Below are positions 47,517-58,915 of a stretch of DNA of 60,000 nt, piece by piece. The notes under the pieces are model-generated. The model ran no database searches and was not told the DNA's origin. It worked only from the letters and a program-made list of their open reading frames with translations. The stretch spans positions 36,165,304 through 36,225,303 of the forward strand of contig NC_092671.1 in the NCBI RefSeq assembly GCF_964355755.1, written 5' to 3'. Positions within the stretch are counted from its first letter, which is position 1. Each line of letters starts with the position of its first letter. The DNA comes from Antedon mediterranea (lineage: Eukaryota > Echinodermata > Crinoidea > Comatulida > Antedonidae). Both the position numbers and the translations under genes were made by a program.

Positions 47517-47940
47517 TTAAATTAAACTATTTTTATTTTTTAACCATAAAGAGATAAATATTTATTTACTTATTTATATACCATGAGTAAACAATGATGT
47601 CATTTGTTGTACGAAACTTCATTCCATTTCATAATTGATATTCATTTATTTACAATATATTTATACAATATATTTATACTAATATGTTGGCTGTTTCTTC
47701 TCTAACCATCGAAAGTATTGCTTAATATTATTATGCGGTTAAACCAGAATAGAATTAGATCAACTCAACGAAATGATTACTTTATCAGTACAAGTCTGGC
47801 GCCCGTCAATACACCAGAGTTACTATTTATATATCTAGTTTAAAGAAAAAACCCACTAAATAGTTTCTATTTAAATACATAATTTAAACGTTATTTTTTA
47901 CAAATAAAAGGTTGTATTTATTATATTTAATTCCTTACTA

Positions 47941-48092
47941 AAGCTCAGTCTACACTACCAAATACGGTAGTGATATGCTCAAATACGGTAGTAATATGCC
48001 CAAACACGGTATTAATATGACATCATTATGTCCATATATGGGCACATCACATTTTTTTTGTCACATAAAGTTTGATAGTGTAGACAGAGCTT
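47941..48092 (+). mobile_element. CArG-MITE copy 19
   Basis: Ends AAGCTCAGTCTACACTACCA and GTGTAGACAGAGCTT. The internal unit AAATACGGTAGTGATATG-like is repeated three times; one CCATATATGG box. Confidence 0.85.
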
Positions 48093-49055
48093 AAGGAAAA
48101 CCTATATTGGTTGATTGATATTGCAGTTCTTCGATTCTATAATCGTGACCTATGACCTTATAACAAGAACGACATTCAGGAGTTAGGGAAGGATGACAAG
48201 AAGATACAGAGGGTCTAATCTAATCTAAATGATCCTGGAAAATATAGTTGATTAAAGACTGGATATGTATTTTAATTTAGGCGTGACAATGCATGAAAAA
48301 ATGTTAACCCTTTTAAAAATAAAAACAATTCTGAGCAATGGTTAGCTCCGCTATTTAAGACTACTTCAGTACACTACTGTATTCAAGTGTGCGCCCGATC
48401 ATACACGTAACAAACGTTCATAAACATGTAAATATGGAACGCAAATTGCGTAAAAGGACGTTCCTCGGTGATGGTTACTATACATATTTCATAAATAAAC
48501 CGTATACTAACTGTTCTCCACGATTGAGTCAAGTCTAGTATCGGAATGTGATTATAAAACACCTTTTAGTAACATTGAAACGAACTCCACATTTTGTAAC
48601 ATATTATGTAAATTTTGTAAATAGTCTATCAATGTTTTGCTTGGTTTATATTATTATGACGATATTTAAATAAAAGCTGGTGATTGGCTAATGTATCTTT
48701 GTCGTATATACTTTTTTTTTTATTTTTGTGAATGTTAATCACTGAAAGATAATAATACTGCACTTTAAAATGTCTTTTGTACTAATTTTTTCCACACGTT
48801 TAGCCATAAACATGTTTAGGTTCTAAATACATTCTAAACATTGTAGTCTGTATCCAACTAAACACATCAGTGACGTGTTGATTGTTTAACATGTGGAGCA
48901 ATTTAAAGACACGTTCAGGTTTTAAATGTGTTTAATATGCCATTTGTCGAGCTTTTCCCGCCACAGTAAACCATATGCACGCAACGCTAAACACGTACAT
49001 AAACATGTTGACTGAATATAATAGTGACATATTGACTGCTAAACACGTTTAGGTT

Positions 49056-49168
49056 TTAAACACGCTAACATGTAACTCGTGTTTAAAAGCTAAACGTGAG
49101 GGAAAAGTGGGTACGTGTAGGCCCCTAGGTTTTAAACACGCTAACATGTAACTCGTGTTTAAAAGTGA
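49056..49168 (+). repeat. Two-copy repeat next to a SINE
   Basis: GGTTTTAAACACGCTAACAT and GTAACTCGTGTTTAAAAG appear twice, 74 bp apart. The wider area 48800-49170 is rich in TAAACACG and ACATGTTTA words. Confidence 0.85.
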
Positions 49169-49176
49169 GTGGTAGC

Positions 49177-49508
49177 GAGTGAGTGGCAGAGCGGTTAAGA
49201 CAGTGGAACAGTAATTACGTAGCCATAACATCGGCAAGGGTTTGAAGTTCACTCGCTCCATGGTTCTGGTGGTAGAACAAGTAGGATAAGGACTATAAAC
49301 CGTAGGTCTAGTGTAGATACCTGGATCATGTGCACTTTAAAGAACCTAGTACATCTTTCGAGACGAGTAGAGGGTTACCCCCCGGTGTACTAGTTCACAC
49401 ACAACAGCCACTGTCACATACTCATCATATTATACACTGGGCCCTCTGGGAGAACAGTCTTTGACTAAAGAGGCTACCCAGTATAAAGAATGAATAATAA
49501 TAATAAAA
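49177..49508 (+). mobile_element. tRNA-derived SINE, family 1, copy 2
   Basis: A box region TGGCAGAGCGGTTAAGACAG, decayed B box (GGGTTTGAAGTTC), body ACTTTAAAGAACCTAGTACA and TGGGCCCTCTGGGAGAACAG, tail of AAT repeats. Inserted in a degenerate TTTAAACACG-rich region. Confidence 0.85.
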
Positions 49509-50116
49509 AGCTAAAGGTGTGGAAAAAGTGGGTACAAAATAGGTGTTTAAGATCTAAACACTGTGATGATAATTATTTCTGCTGATGTGAACGAATATTG
49601 ATTTGTCTGAATTACCTCTACCTGTTATATTAACCATAGCGAACGACGATAGATAAATATATATTTTTTCTTACAGAAAACAAAAGAATTAGAACAGTTT
49701 TCATCAAAAAACTATCAGATCTAGTCCAATGACGTCATCAATAAGAACGTATAAAATCGTTATCTCCCTAGGCTTTAATACTGCCAGGTCTACTCATTTC
49801 AATATATATAATTGGCATTTTCGTTTGGGGATTTTTGTTTAAATAACTCATTGAAGCCTATAATAACTTCGGTACTTACCCTGGCGTCTACTGATGAACT
49901 GTAATGATGCCTCTGAGTGTCGTGTCTTCCAGCAGATTTTTCTTTCTCCTGATGAAGCCAAGATATTTCTGCTGTTGACGCTTATCATTATCGGCTTCTC
50001 GTCTTTATTTCAACGTCAATATAGTTTTCTTACGATCTCACGACCTTTAATATATAAATATAATTATATAATTAACTCTGACGGAAAAATTGTGATTTGT
50101 TTTAACCTTGGCACTA

Positions 50117-50139
50117 CTCTCTCTCTCTCTCTCTCTCAG
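50117..50139 (+). repeat. CT microsatellite
   Basis: About eleven CT units. Confidence 0.95.
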
Positions 50140-51128
50140 TTTTACTTTATCGTTTTTTGAGATCCATCCAAAAACATTCAGTCTTTAGATTTATATAATT
50201 AACTATATAATTCATGAATTTAAACAATATTTATTTCTTTATTTAACAACATCTTTATACAGAATTACACAATCAGGCAAAAGAAAACTTGTTTTGCATT
50301 GTGGTTCTGGCTTAAATACAAAAAAAAATCAGGAGAAAAAATGTTTAGCTTTGTGGAGAAAAAATGAGATTAATATCTAGCTTTGAATGAAGCAATTGTT
50401 GGGGAATATTTAGTTTCAGTTGGTAGGTTATTCCATATTTTAGCGCCTGCAATTTTGAGCGACGAGTTCACCTCACTAATGGTATAGTATTTATTATAAT
50501 AATAAATAATTATTGTACGATCGTTGTGAATACAATACGAAAATCGTTTACGCCCTCAGCAGCATTTTGCTTCGCTACAAGCGGAGCATTTTGTCGACGT
50601 TTTTAAGTTGCTGCTGTGGCGAGGAACGATACGTACTGTACGTGTTATGTTCGTCTGTTACAAACCAACAATCTTGGAATATACCAGGAATGCTAGGTGC
50701 TCACTACACCTGACAGAAACACTGATTTTAATTAAGCAGTGGCTTAATTTCCACCGTATATGTGTTGGTGTGTACTCTGTTATGATATAACGCGTCAGAA
50801 TATTGGTTTAACGCGTCAGAATACTGCTTAAAGCGTCAATGTCATTACCTAAATTACCTATCTGGGACGATGATACAAGTACATTTTAGCGGAATTAAGC
50901 TGAATTTGAACGGATAAAAGAGTAAACGGATTCATGTGATTATTCGAATGTCCTTCAAATCTCTAAAAGTTGTCCAACACTTGGTAAATAATATGTGTTG
51001 AATTGTACACTGCAATGGTATTATATTCATTACAGGAAAATCGATTGAACCATTCAAACATAATGTCACGTCGCTTCGCCGACATACTGTAAATATTTTT
51101 ATTTGCAATTTGAAGTCTAGGAAGTCTA

Positions 51129-51140
51129 TTCTATTTAAAT
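51129..51140 (+). promoter_or_regulatory. Possible TATA-like element upstream of the DUF4797 gene
   Basis: CTATTTAAATAC lies 47-58 bp before the ATG at 51187. Spacing leaves room for a very short 5' UTR only; such motifs are common in AT-rich DNA, so this is weak. Confidence 0.25.
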
Positions 51141-51186
51141 ACACTTACATTCAAAACGTGATCACTTGTTAATATAATCAGTCAAA

Positions 51187-51561
51187 ATGGCGACTGCTGC
51201 AGCCGAGAATAAATCAGTTCAAATGACCAGTGGACTAATAGAATCACCGACCGATATTGTTTTTACGGAATCGCCATACGGAGAATCTCTTCGGAAATTC
51301 AATGTAACCACGGAATTCCCTAAACCGTTTAAGCGGCCGAATAAGCGACGCGGCCGTGATGGAAATCGGTACCGTACACAACCCGTAACATTTGCTGAAA
51401 TAAAAGAGGTTGATGAAGAGGTTACCAGTGCAGGAGAAAAACAAAAAAAGGATTCGTCGTGGTTAAGGGGAAGAACGATGGAGAAACTAAAGGAATCGGA
51501 CGTAGATGTTAGTAGCCAGCACTTTGTAAAGTCAGTATCGTTTGATAACGCACTTCATTAG
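51187..51561 (+). CDS. C11orf96: Small C11orf96-like (DUF4797) protein, single exon
   Basis: 124 residues, start context GTCAAAATGGCG, stop TAG. Residues 61-78 read NRYRTQPVTFAEIKEVDEEV-like. This corresponds closely to the conserved core I remember from vertebrate C11orf96 (FKTQPVTFDEIQEVEEE), preceded in both by an FPxP segment and a basic patch (here 44-63) and followed by a Lys-rich stretch (GEKQKK, 83-88). The rest is Ser/Thr-rich and probably disordered. No signal peptide, membrane helix or enzyme motif is present; function unknown. It reads as coding, not chance, because of the charge pattern and the conserved motif. A TATA-like TATTTAAATA lies about 50-60 bp upstream and an AATAAA about 280 nt downstream, so an intronless gene is plausible, although an upstream non-coding exon cannot be excluded. 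The family assignment is from memory. Confidence 0.78.
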   Translation: MATAAAENKSVQMTSGLIESPTDIVFTESPYGESLRKFNVTTEFPKPFKRPNKRRGRDGNRYRTQPVTFAEIKEVDEEVTSAGEKQKKDSSWLRGRTMEKLKESDVDVSSQHFVKSVSFDNALH

Positions 51562-51837
51562 AAGAAACTCAAAATTAATTGTTTACGATTACGTCATGAT
51601 TCGATAATGACGATGAATCATGACGTCTCGTTGATTTATATGTATCTAAACAATAACTGAACACTTGGTTTGTTTGGCGACGTGCGTACTTTTCATGTTG
51701 TCTTTCCGCGCGCGCCTGAAATTAGTCAGATGATTCAATACGCTAATAATGTTATCGTTATGACAGCGAAATCTAGGAGATAGGCCTAACTGTAGTGTAA
51801 AAACCAGGGTTTGCTATTATGCTAATTATCCTTAGAT

Positions 51838-51843
51838 AATAAA
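51838..51843 (+). terminator. Candidate polyadenylation signal of the DUF4797 gene
   Basis: AATAAA about 280 nt after the stop codon, within the normal distance for a short 3' UTR. Confidence 0.5.
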
Positions 51844-53065
51844 GCTTTAGAAATGAAATAACAATCGATTTAATAGATGGATTATTGATACGATGAAGTC
51901 TTTGTTAGGCCTAGATTCAGTGCAATTTTACTTCTGTCGAAAACATAGTCCTAAACAGAGAGTTGTCAACTACATGGTCCAAAAGTAATACAGATGACAT
52001 TTGAACATATTGATGTTCAAGGAATCGAAACGGTACTGCGAGGTAAATGAACGGTACCATATCAATACCAGCTGAGTGTTCTGTAATTTATATTAGCTTG
52101 TAAATAGCAGAAGGAAAATGACATTATTTTGAAGATAAATAGTACAAAATGCACTTTATTTTCGGCGTATCAATATTGTCATTTTGTATTGGATAACAAG
52201 CAGAGAGAGTGATACATCAGGGGGATACATTATACAATTATTAATAAATCACTTATCCATAAGATACCAATCAACTGTCAAACAAACCAATAGACATCCA
52301 TCTTTGTCTACTACCACAGTAAAAATAACACAAGGGTAATTAATATTGAAAAAAGGGAAATACATCATATTGAAAATTCAACATTAAAACATGTGTGGTT
52401 ATGTTTTTTTTAAATTATCACCGATTCCCAGTTTTCTATCTCCGCATACTATCTGTCATATGAATATACGGTAATACAGCATCTCATTTATGTCACATGT
52501 GATGCCTGTATCATGTACAGTTATTTTAAGGGTTTTATTTTATTTATTTTATTTTATTCAGTTGACACCTAACAGCGATAAAACCGCTACTAATAGGTTG
52601 AATATATAGGTATAAACACATGTGATGTTGTATTACAAATATTCCCATGATACTTCGGAAATATATACAGTACTGAGAATCGGTTGAAATTATTCGTTGA
52701 ATCTTCTGGTAGCCTACATTCAATAATTTTATAACTATAATATATTAAAATAATTCATAATATTGAATCATTATCATAATATACGCGTCGCGAATCGACA
52801 AAATACAAAAGGGTGATATTTTTAATGCAAGTATAGATATGGACATATCGATGTGTACATATTGATTGAGACACGTTCAACACATCACAATAAGTACATA
52901 ATGTACATTCTCATTAACAACATTACAGCCAACATACCAGCACGACCAAAGCTATGTACGCATGCGCACATTGTGTTTGTTGGTATTGCATTTACTAATG
53001 GTGTAAGTAATGATAAACCAATATTAAACAAACGTCACAACATTATGGATTGTTATTAGGCTTAA

Positions 53066-53258
53066 TAGTGACGATGACGTTGATTAGGACGATGACGTTA
53101 ATTATAACGATACCGTTGAGTATGATGATGACGTTGATTATGACGATGACGTTGATTATAACGATAGCGTTGATTATGACGATGACGTTGATTATGACGA
53201 TAGCGTTGATTATGACGATGACGTTGATTAGGTCGATGACGTTGATTATGACGATAAA
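53066..53258 (+). repeat. 18 bp tandem repeat, about ten units
   Basis: Unit GACGTTGATTATGACGAT with the variant GATAGCGTTGATTATGAC. The unit is a multiple of three, so frames stay open on both strands (MTLIMT and RHNQRH repeats); not a gene. Confidence 0.93.
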
Positions 53259-53293
53259 GATGATAACGAATTATAAAAGATATACCATAGAGG

Positions 53294-53439
53294 ACCACTA
53301 TCAAACTTTATGTGACAAATAATGTGCCCATAATTGACATTATGACGTCATATCACTACCATATTTGGGTATACCACTACCATATTTGGGCACATCACAC
53401 TTGTTTTGTCAAACTAGTTTGACAGTGTAGACAGAGCTT
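53294..53439 (-). mobile_element. CArG-MITE copy 20, left tip lost
   Basis: Begins at ACCACTATCAAACTTTATGT and ends GTGTAGACAGAGCTT. Two CCATATTTGG boxes. It follows directly on the 18 bp tandem array. Confidence 0.82.
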
Positions 53440-53735
53440 AATTCCTCCATGGATAGACCAACGAAGACATATAGCAATATTACTGCACTGCCATAAAACA
53501 GTACAGCGAGAGATAGGTACAAATTGAGATTTAGTTAAAACAATCCATCAATCAACATCAAGGTGTACTAAAACTAATAGATTTGTCGTGCTAAAACTAA
53601 TTGAAAGTTAGTGGGCTGTAAAATACACTTGCTTAATCATTTACCGTATAGTGCATCAGTAAAATGGGTCAGTGGGTTATGAAATACATAAATCACTTAA
53701 ACAGTCATAGGATACCTTGCTTCAAATACATATCT

Positions 53736-53894
53736 AACGCTCTGTCTAAACTATCAAAGTAGTTTGACAAAAAAATGCGATGTGCCCAAATATGTTAGTG
53801 ATATGCCCATACATGGTAGTGATATGACATCATAATGTCCATATATAGGCACATCACATTTTGTTGTCATATACAGTTTGATAAGACAAGGCTT
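53736..53894 (+). mobile_element. CArG-MITE copy 21
   Basis: Left end ACGCTCTGTCTAAACTATCA; the right end is decayed (GATAAGACAAGGCTT). Two internal units, none a perfect box. Confidence 0.78.
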
Positions 53895-54587
53895 AAGGAC
53901 CACATAATTAATATTCTCTGAATGTATGGTATCGAGAAAAACTCCTTCAATCACCATCAAGGTGAGGGTCCATAATGATCAGCTTTGGTTGCATGGACCA
54001 CCGTCATAAAATATTGTTGAAATAAATAAATAAATAAAAATAAAGCATTACTGAAAAGATCGGTACAATAGTGATTTGTAATGTTGACTAATAAAATACC
54101 AGAGGATTCGTTTATACAAAATTACCGAATGCTTATTCCTATTTACCTGCAAACAAACAATACAGGTGAAAACATTTCGAGCATAAAATCTGATCACGTA
54201 TTAACAATTACGTTAAATTCTTCACGGAGAGTATTATTAGCAAAGCGTTTTAAGCCACAGTTAACTTAGCATTAATGCGTCAAATTACCAGGGACTAATG
54301 CGTCTGCTTTCTCTGTTTTAATATACAATTGTCACGCTTCACTGGCTATCGATTATTAATATCCAATACTGTTGTGATGATAGTCACGATGGAAGCACTC
54401 AATTATCTGTGAATTAGGGATGGGTTCAAGTTACCTTGAAATAATTGTATTGAGACAATTTTACCGTTACAGAGCTATAGTGGTTGATGATAAATTCAGA
54501 GTATGGATGGGGTCTGTTCATACGACAAAGAACAAATGTTTTTAGGGGGTTTATTTGTCAACGTTCGTTTCTCAATTGTCCCATCAA

Positions 54588-54945
54588 AGCTTGGTTCCCA
54601 CTAAATATTGGTCCACACTAGCGACGCAACGTAACGCAACCTATACGCAACGTAACCTATACGCAACGTAAGAAAATGCCCTTCTAATTGTGTTTTCCCC
54701 CGTCTGCGTGAAATCAAACCTGCGATGTTTGCAACACTGTTGTTGCGTCGACGGTTTTCTCTGTGACTACGCAATACAGCACTTTGCGTTGATACGTCGC
54801 TGCGTTGTAATGGGGACAACGCTTTACATACGTAGGGGCAACGCAAGTAATATGACCTACAATCCCAGGCGACGGATTTTTCAAACCGTTGCTTGTCATA
54901 TCAACTCGCATGGATTGCACTTATGCCCCCAGTGGGAACCAAACT
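54588..54945. mobile_element. MITE-like element with TTGGTTCCCACT ends
   Basis: AGCTTGGTTCCCACT at the left and AGTGGGAACCAAACT at the right form an inverted pair about 355 bp apart. The interior repeats ACGCAACGTAAC and CCTATACGCAACG. No coding capacity. Single copy here. Confidence 0.6.
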
Positions 54946-55567
54946 CAGTAGAGATGTCCCCTAAATAAAGGTGTACCAAGAGAGAGGTTCCATTGTAGCG
55001 ATCAGACTGGGACGTCCCATCGAAAGCGATTGAGTTCGCTGTAGGATTCCTCCGGGTCCGGCATGTGTGATATATGTGTTATTGTTTGTATTGTAAAATC
55101 CGGTATAAATTGAATTGAATAGGGTTTTTGAAGAAAACACTGACTGTATAATATACAGTACAGTACGATGTTATTGCGATCAGATGTTACTAATTGCGTT
55201 CCACGGAGAATAACATACAACACACGTGTACCGTTTAATTAACTTTTATAATCAGGAGACGGTGCAGTGTAATTATTACATTCGTTGTTTTTGTTATTTT
55301 AAACCTTATTTTCCTGTCAAAATACTAGAAAATATACGTAACGGAAATAACAAGGCAAGCTAGTCACAAATGTCTCCCAGAAGAATATTACAACATTTTT
55401 AGAATAGAATAATATTGATTGTAAAGCATCAGTTGTTGTTTTAGCGTAGTTGTATGACTTTGAATTCCGGATACAGGCCCTGTTAGTACGTACTTAAAAA
55501 CAGCATGGTGTTACTATGTAAAACGTGTGGAATAATAATAATGGTATTAGATAGGCGTACATGAGAA

Positions 55568-55597
55568 CATGGATTAAAGAATATTCTTTAATCCATG
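55568..55597. repeat. Perfect 30 bp palindrome
   Basis: The half-site CATGGATTAAAGAAT is followed without any spacer by its exact complement. No gene nearby. Confidence 0.95.
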
Positions 55598-55796
55598 ATG
55601 AGAACGACTCTAATCTAACCAGATTTAAGGGACAAATGCCATCGAAACTAAAATGTAGGAGAGAATCACCGGCCATTAATGTTGACATTTTACGTACTTC
55701 TAAATAAATTATAAATGTGACCGACACAATATGCACAATAGTGTGTTCGAATCCAGACGGAGTTTTTATTTAATATTAGTCACAAGATATTTTTAT

Positions 55797-55844
55797 TATT
55801 TTGGCACATATGGCGTTTCATACGTAAACTACCTGAGCATGTAT
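55797..55844 (+). repeat. Dispersed repeat Q, copy 3
   Basis: TTTTGGCACATATGGCGTTT and CATACGTAAACTACCTGAGC, slightly diverged from copies 1 and 2. Lies inside a 111-codon ORF that I do not accept as a gene. Confidence 0.8.
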
Positions 55845-56402
55845 TTCAGAGACTTGTGGAAAGTCGATGTGCATAAAATAAAGCCTGTCAGAAATAAAGT
55901 ACAATATTTTATGATCGAGGCATTCAAGTTTAAATTTCTTTTATCGAAAGATAAATACCGGTCACTTGTTTTATGTCAACAAAATAAATACACTACTATT
56001 GTACTATTTCGACGTAACCTCCCCTCCACCTCACTGGCTAATGATCTTAGGGAAGGGAACTACTAATAAGATGCCTACATTTTCAGGTATACATGAATGA
56101 ACCCGAGGAACTTAACGGGGTTTAATGACTGTAACATTGATATCTGATTTCCAACTCAGTGTAATAGACAATTGGTTAGGCCGTATTTCACACAAATGTA
56201 ACATACTTTGATGTTTACCGATCAGACGACAGTTGATGCCGTAAAAGCTACAATAATTAAAACAAAATTTGGATTGCTACACGTCTTTCAGGGATCATGT
56301 AGCGATTTAAAAACTGTCAAACTGCAACAATAGTACATTTATGTAATTGAAATTGTATCAATAAAGTTTTTTGTTCTTATCAATCAACCCTTGGAATATA
56401 GG

Positions 56403-56561
56403 AAGCTTTGTCCACACTATCAAACTAGTTTGACAAAAAAAGTGTGATGTTTTCAAATATGGTAGTTGTATGTACAAATATGGTAGTGATATGACATCAT
56501 GTCCATATTTGGAAACATCATATTTTTGGTCACATAAAGTTTGATAGTGTAGACAGAGCTT
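56403..56561 (+). mobile_element. CArG-MITE copy 22
   Basis: Ends AAGCTTTGTCCACACTATCA and GTGTAGACAGAGCT|TTAA. One CCATATTTGG box. Confidence 0.85.
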
Positions 56562-57172
56562 TAATGATATCACCTCAAAGAAACTGTGAAGTTCGCATTT
56601 TAGACCCCGATGACGGCGCAAACTTTCGTCGAACGCGCACGATTTGTGCTACTCCGATACTACACCGACGAGCACGTATCTTTGCATAGTAATAACTCTG
56701 TGCAAATGCGCTCGGACATAATAGGCATTTTTTTCAGTTTTGATAAAGCATTTACAATAATTAATGTAAATTATTTGATAAAGATATTTACAATGCTAAA
56801 ATTAGTGTAGTATTTATCAGGTGGGACTAAAACATACGACCTCCAGATTACTAGCCTGGCGATCATACCTCTAGACCACGACTTTGGTTAGGCTCTAGGA
56901 AGCAGCGGGTACAGCAACAACATGATTGATTATATTACCATCCAAGTTTATTATAGGTTATTATATTTAGTTGAGTGATATACAAGTGGTTGGTTGTTAA
57001 AACGAAACACAAATAAAAAGGTAATAAAAGTAAAAGTAACAATAACACTATAAAAAACGATTCATTAACAGAAACTAAACGGCAATACAACACTAAGTTG
57101 TGGATGATGTGTTGAAAGTACAGTTTATAAAATACGACGTTGTATAATGTTGAGTAGAATGTCGTAGCCTAT

Positions 57173-57379
57173 AAAGGCTCTGTCTACACTATCAAACTAG
57201 TTTGACAAAAAAAGTTTGATGTGCCCAAGTATGGTAGTGATATGCTCAAATATGGTAGAGATATGCTCAAATATGGTACTGCTATGCTTAAATATGGTAG
57301 TGATATGACATCATCATGTCCATATATGGGCACATCACATTTTTTTTGTCACATAAAGTTTGATAGTGTAGATAGTGCT
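57173..57379 (+). mobile_element. CArG-MITE copy 23, four internal units
   Basis: Left end AAGGCTCTGTCTACACTATC; right GTGTAGATAGTGCT. The 20-21 bp unit (CTCAAATATGGTAGAGATATG type) is repeated four times, the most of any copy; one CCATATATGG box. It produces a short ORF with a KYGSDM repeat, which is an artefact of the unit. Confidence 0.85.
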
Positions 57380-57509
57380 AAAAAGCTGTGCAATAAATTG
57401 TGTAGAATGTTGTGATACAATACGGATAAAATAGTGATAATAGGAGTCATGATTTTTAATAGTCCCACTGTTGACAGGAAATACCCACACTAACACAATA
57501 AAAAATATA

Positions 57510-57681
57510 AAGCTCTGTCTACACTATTAAACTTTATGTGACAAAAAAATGTGATGTTCCTAAATATGTAGTAGTGATATGTACAAATATGGTAGTGATA
57601 TGACATCATCATGTCCATATATGGGCACATCACACTTTGTTGTTGTTAGTCACATACAATTTGATAGTGTAGACAGAGCTT
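57510..57681 (+). mobile_element. CArG-MITE copy 24 (family reference description)
   Basis: A complete, well-kept copy. Family layout: TA flank, TIR AAGCTCTGTCTACACTATCA, then TAGTTTGACAAAAAAA or TTATGTGACAAAAAAA, GTGATGTGCCCAAATATGG, one to four tandem units ending GTAGTGATATG, a TGACATCATCATGTC core, CCATATATGGGCACATCAC, a T-run, and the inverted TIR. No ORF of any size, so it is non-autonomous. Length and TA flanks suggest mobilisation by a Tc1/mariner-like transposase, which is inference. One perfect CCATATATGG box here. Confidence 0.88.
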
Positions 57682-57702
57682 TAAAACAAAACTGAATTGA
57701 TT

Positions 57703-57798
57703 GTTTGTCCATATATGGGGCTCAATTACAGAACATAGGAATTTAACATCACATCACACTTTTTTGTCACATAAAGTTTGATAGTGTAGACAGAGTTT
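57703..57798 (+). mobile_element. CArG-MITE right-hand fragment (copy 25)
   Basis: Contains CCATATATGG, then ACATCACACTTTTTTGTCAC and the right TIR GTGTAGACAGAGTTT. The left end is missing. Lies 20 bp after copy 24. Confidence 0.7.
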
Positions 57799-58341
57799 AA
57801 CACACACTTATTAAATATTTACATATTGAGTGTAGAAAATGGGTTAATGATTACACATCTTTTACACTAGTGACAATTTGTGAAATTGAATAAAATAAAA
57901 TTGTTCAACGATAAATAAAAACAAATAAATTCTAAGTACACTACAGATTTTAAACTTGGATTCTGTTTTCATGGCTGACAGGTTGAATTGAGTTGTTAAA
58001 TACTGACCTGGATTCATCCATGCGTAACAACATATTATAGTATTAACAATACTGTTCAAATTTTGCAATGGCGATATACGCGGTCTGGTGAGAATTATGA
58101 TATTAACATAAACAACAAAAGTTAATAACCGAGTGTATTTGAATCAAGTGAAAGACGTTGCAATTAAAAATTTAATTAAAATATTAATTCTGAACTAATT
58201 TAAAATCACAAAATACCTACATAATTCCCAAAAGTAGAGTAGGGTGTAGTTGTGAAATTGCAGCTTGTAAAATAAGAGGGGTTCTACCCTGTAAAAAAAA
58301 ATCCTTGAGTTTTTAATTAAAATAAAGACAATTCAATTTAA

Positions 58342-58691
58342 AGATGTATTGTCCCCCTGAAAAAATAATTCTTACAATTTTTTTTGTTTTTTTTTTTAAT
58401 ATTCCATTTTAATGTAACATAATAGTTATCCACTTTGATTGAAGTGATCGAAAAAAATGTATTTACCTGAAAAAAAATGTAATTTAAAGCAAAAAATGGT
58501 CAAATTGGCTGCCAGCCAATAGATGTTTGGTTAAATGTTACAATTTATTTTGTCGTTTTATAAGGGAAAACATGATTTTTTTCGTTTTTTTTTCTATTGA
58601 AGTGATTAGCTTGATTAAACTAAAAAATAACTTATTCAAAGTCTGATTTAATTAATCTTTATTTTTCATGTTTTTGGGGGACAATACATTT
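58342..58691 (-). mobile_element. TTAA-type MITE, copy D
   Basis: TTAA|AGATGTATTGTCCCCC at the left and GGGGGACAATACATT at the right. Reverse orientation (TTTTTCATG near the right end). The interior has the hairpin TTGGCTGCCAGCCAA. Confidence 0.78.
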
Positions 58692-58915
58692 TTAATGGAT
58701 ATAATTGATAAGCCCAAACAAACCTAACGTGCCTCTCATCAGAAGACTGCCAGATGTTGATGATGGAATATGGAACACACAATTAAACCAATGTACACTT
58801 ATTAAAAACATTTACTTTATTTACTCTTCCTCATCACGTTATATAGTAATACATCATATTTTTCCTAAATTGACGCAGTCTCAGTGCATCTGAACTTTAA
58901 GGTCTCTCTTGTTAA

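Larger units (their letters stand above)
46555..51128. other. Intergenic region between CLCA and the DUF4797 gene
   Basis: Holds the CLCA 3' UTR (end not defined), one TTAA-type MITE, one CArG-MITE, one SINE, and short repeats listed separately. No further coding region recognised. Confidence 0.6.

Noticed and set aside
49894-50160. 88-codon ORF with CTGATGAAG as a possible retroelement remnant
   Set aside because: Only a short word resembles retroelement ends; no reverse transcriptase or endonuclease motif can be read.
53050-53322. ORFs with MTLIMT and RHNQRH repeats
   Set aside because: Produced by an 18 bp tandem repeat that keeps frames open on both strands.
55731-56066. 111-codon ORF on the plus strand
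   Set aside because: Overlaps dispersed repeat Q and shows no motif, signal peptide or conserved pattern.
57221-57415. ORF with KYGSDM repeats
   Set aside because: It is the translation of the internal unit of a CArG-MITE; similar ORFs appear in other copies at 4098 and 53754.
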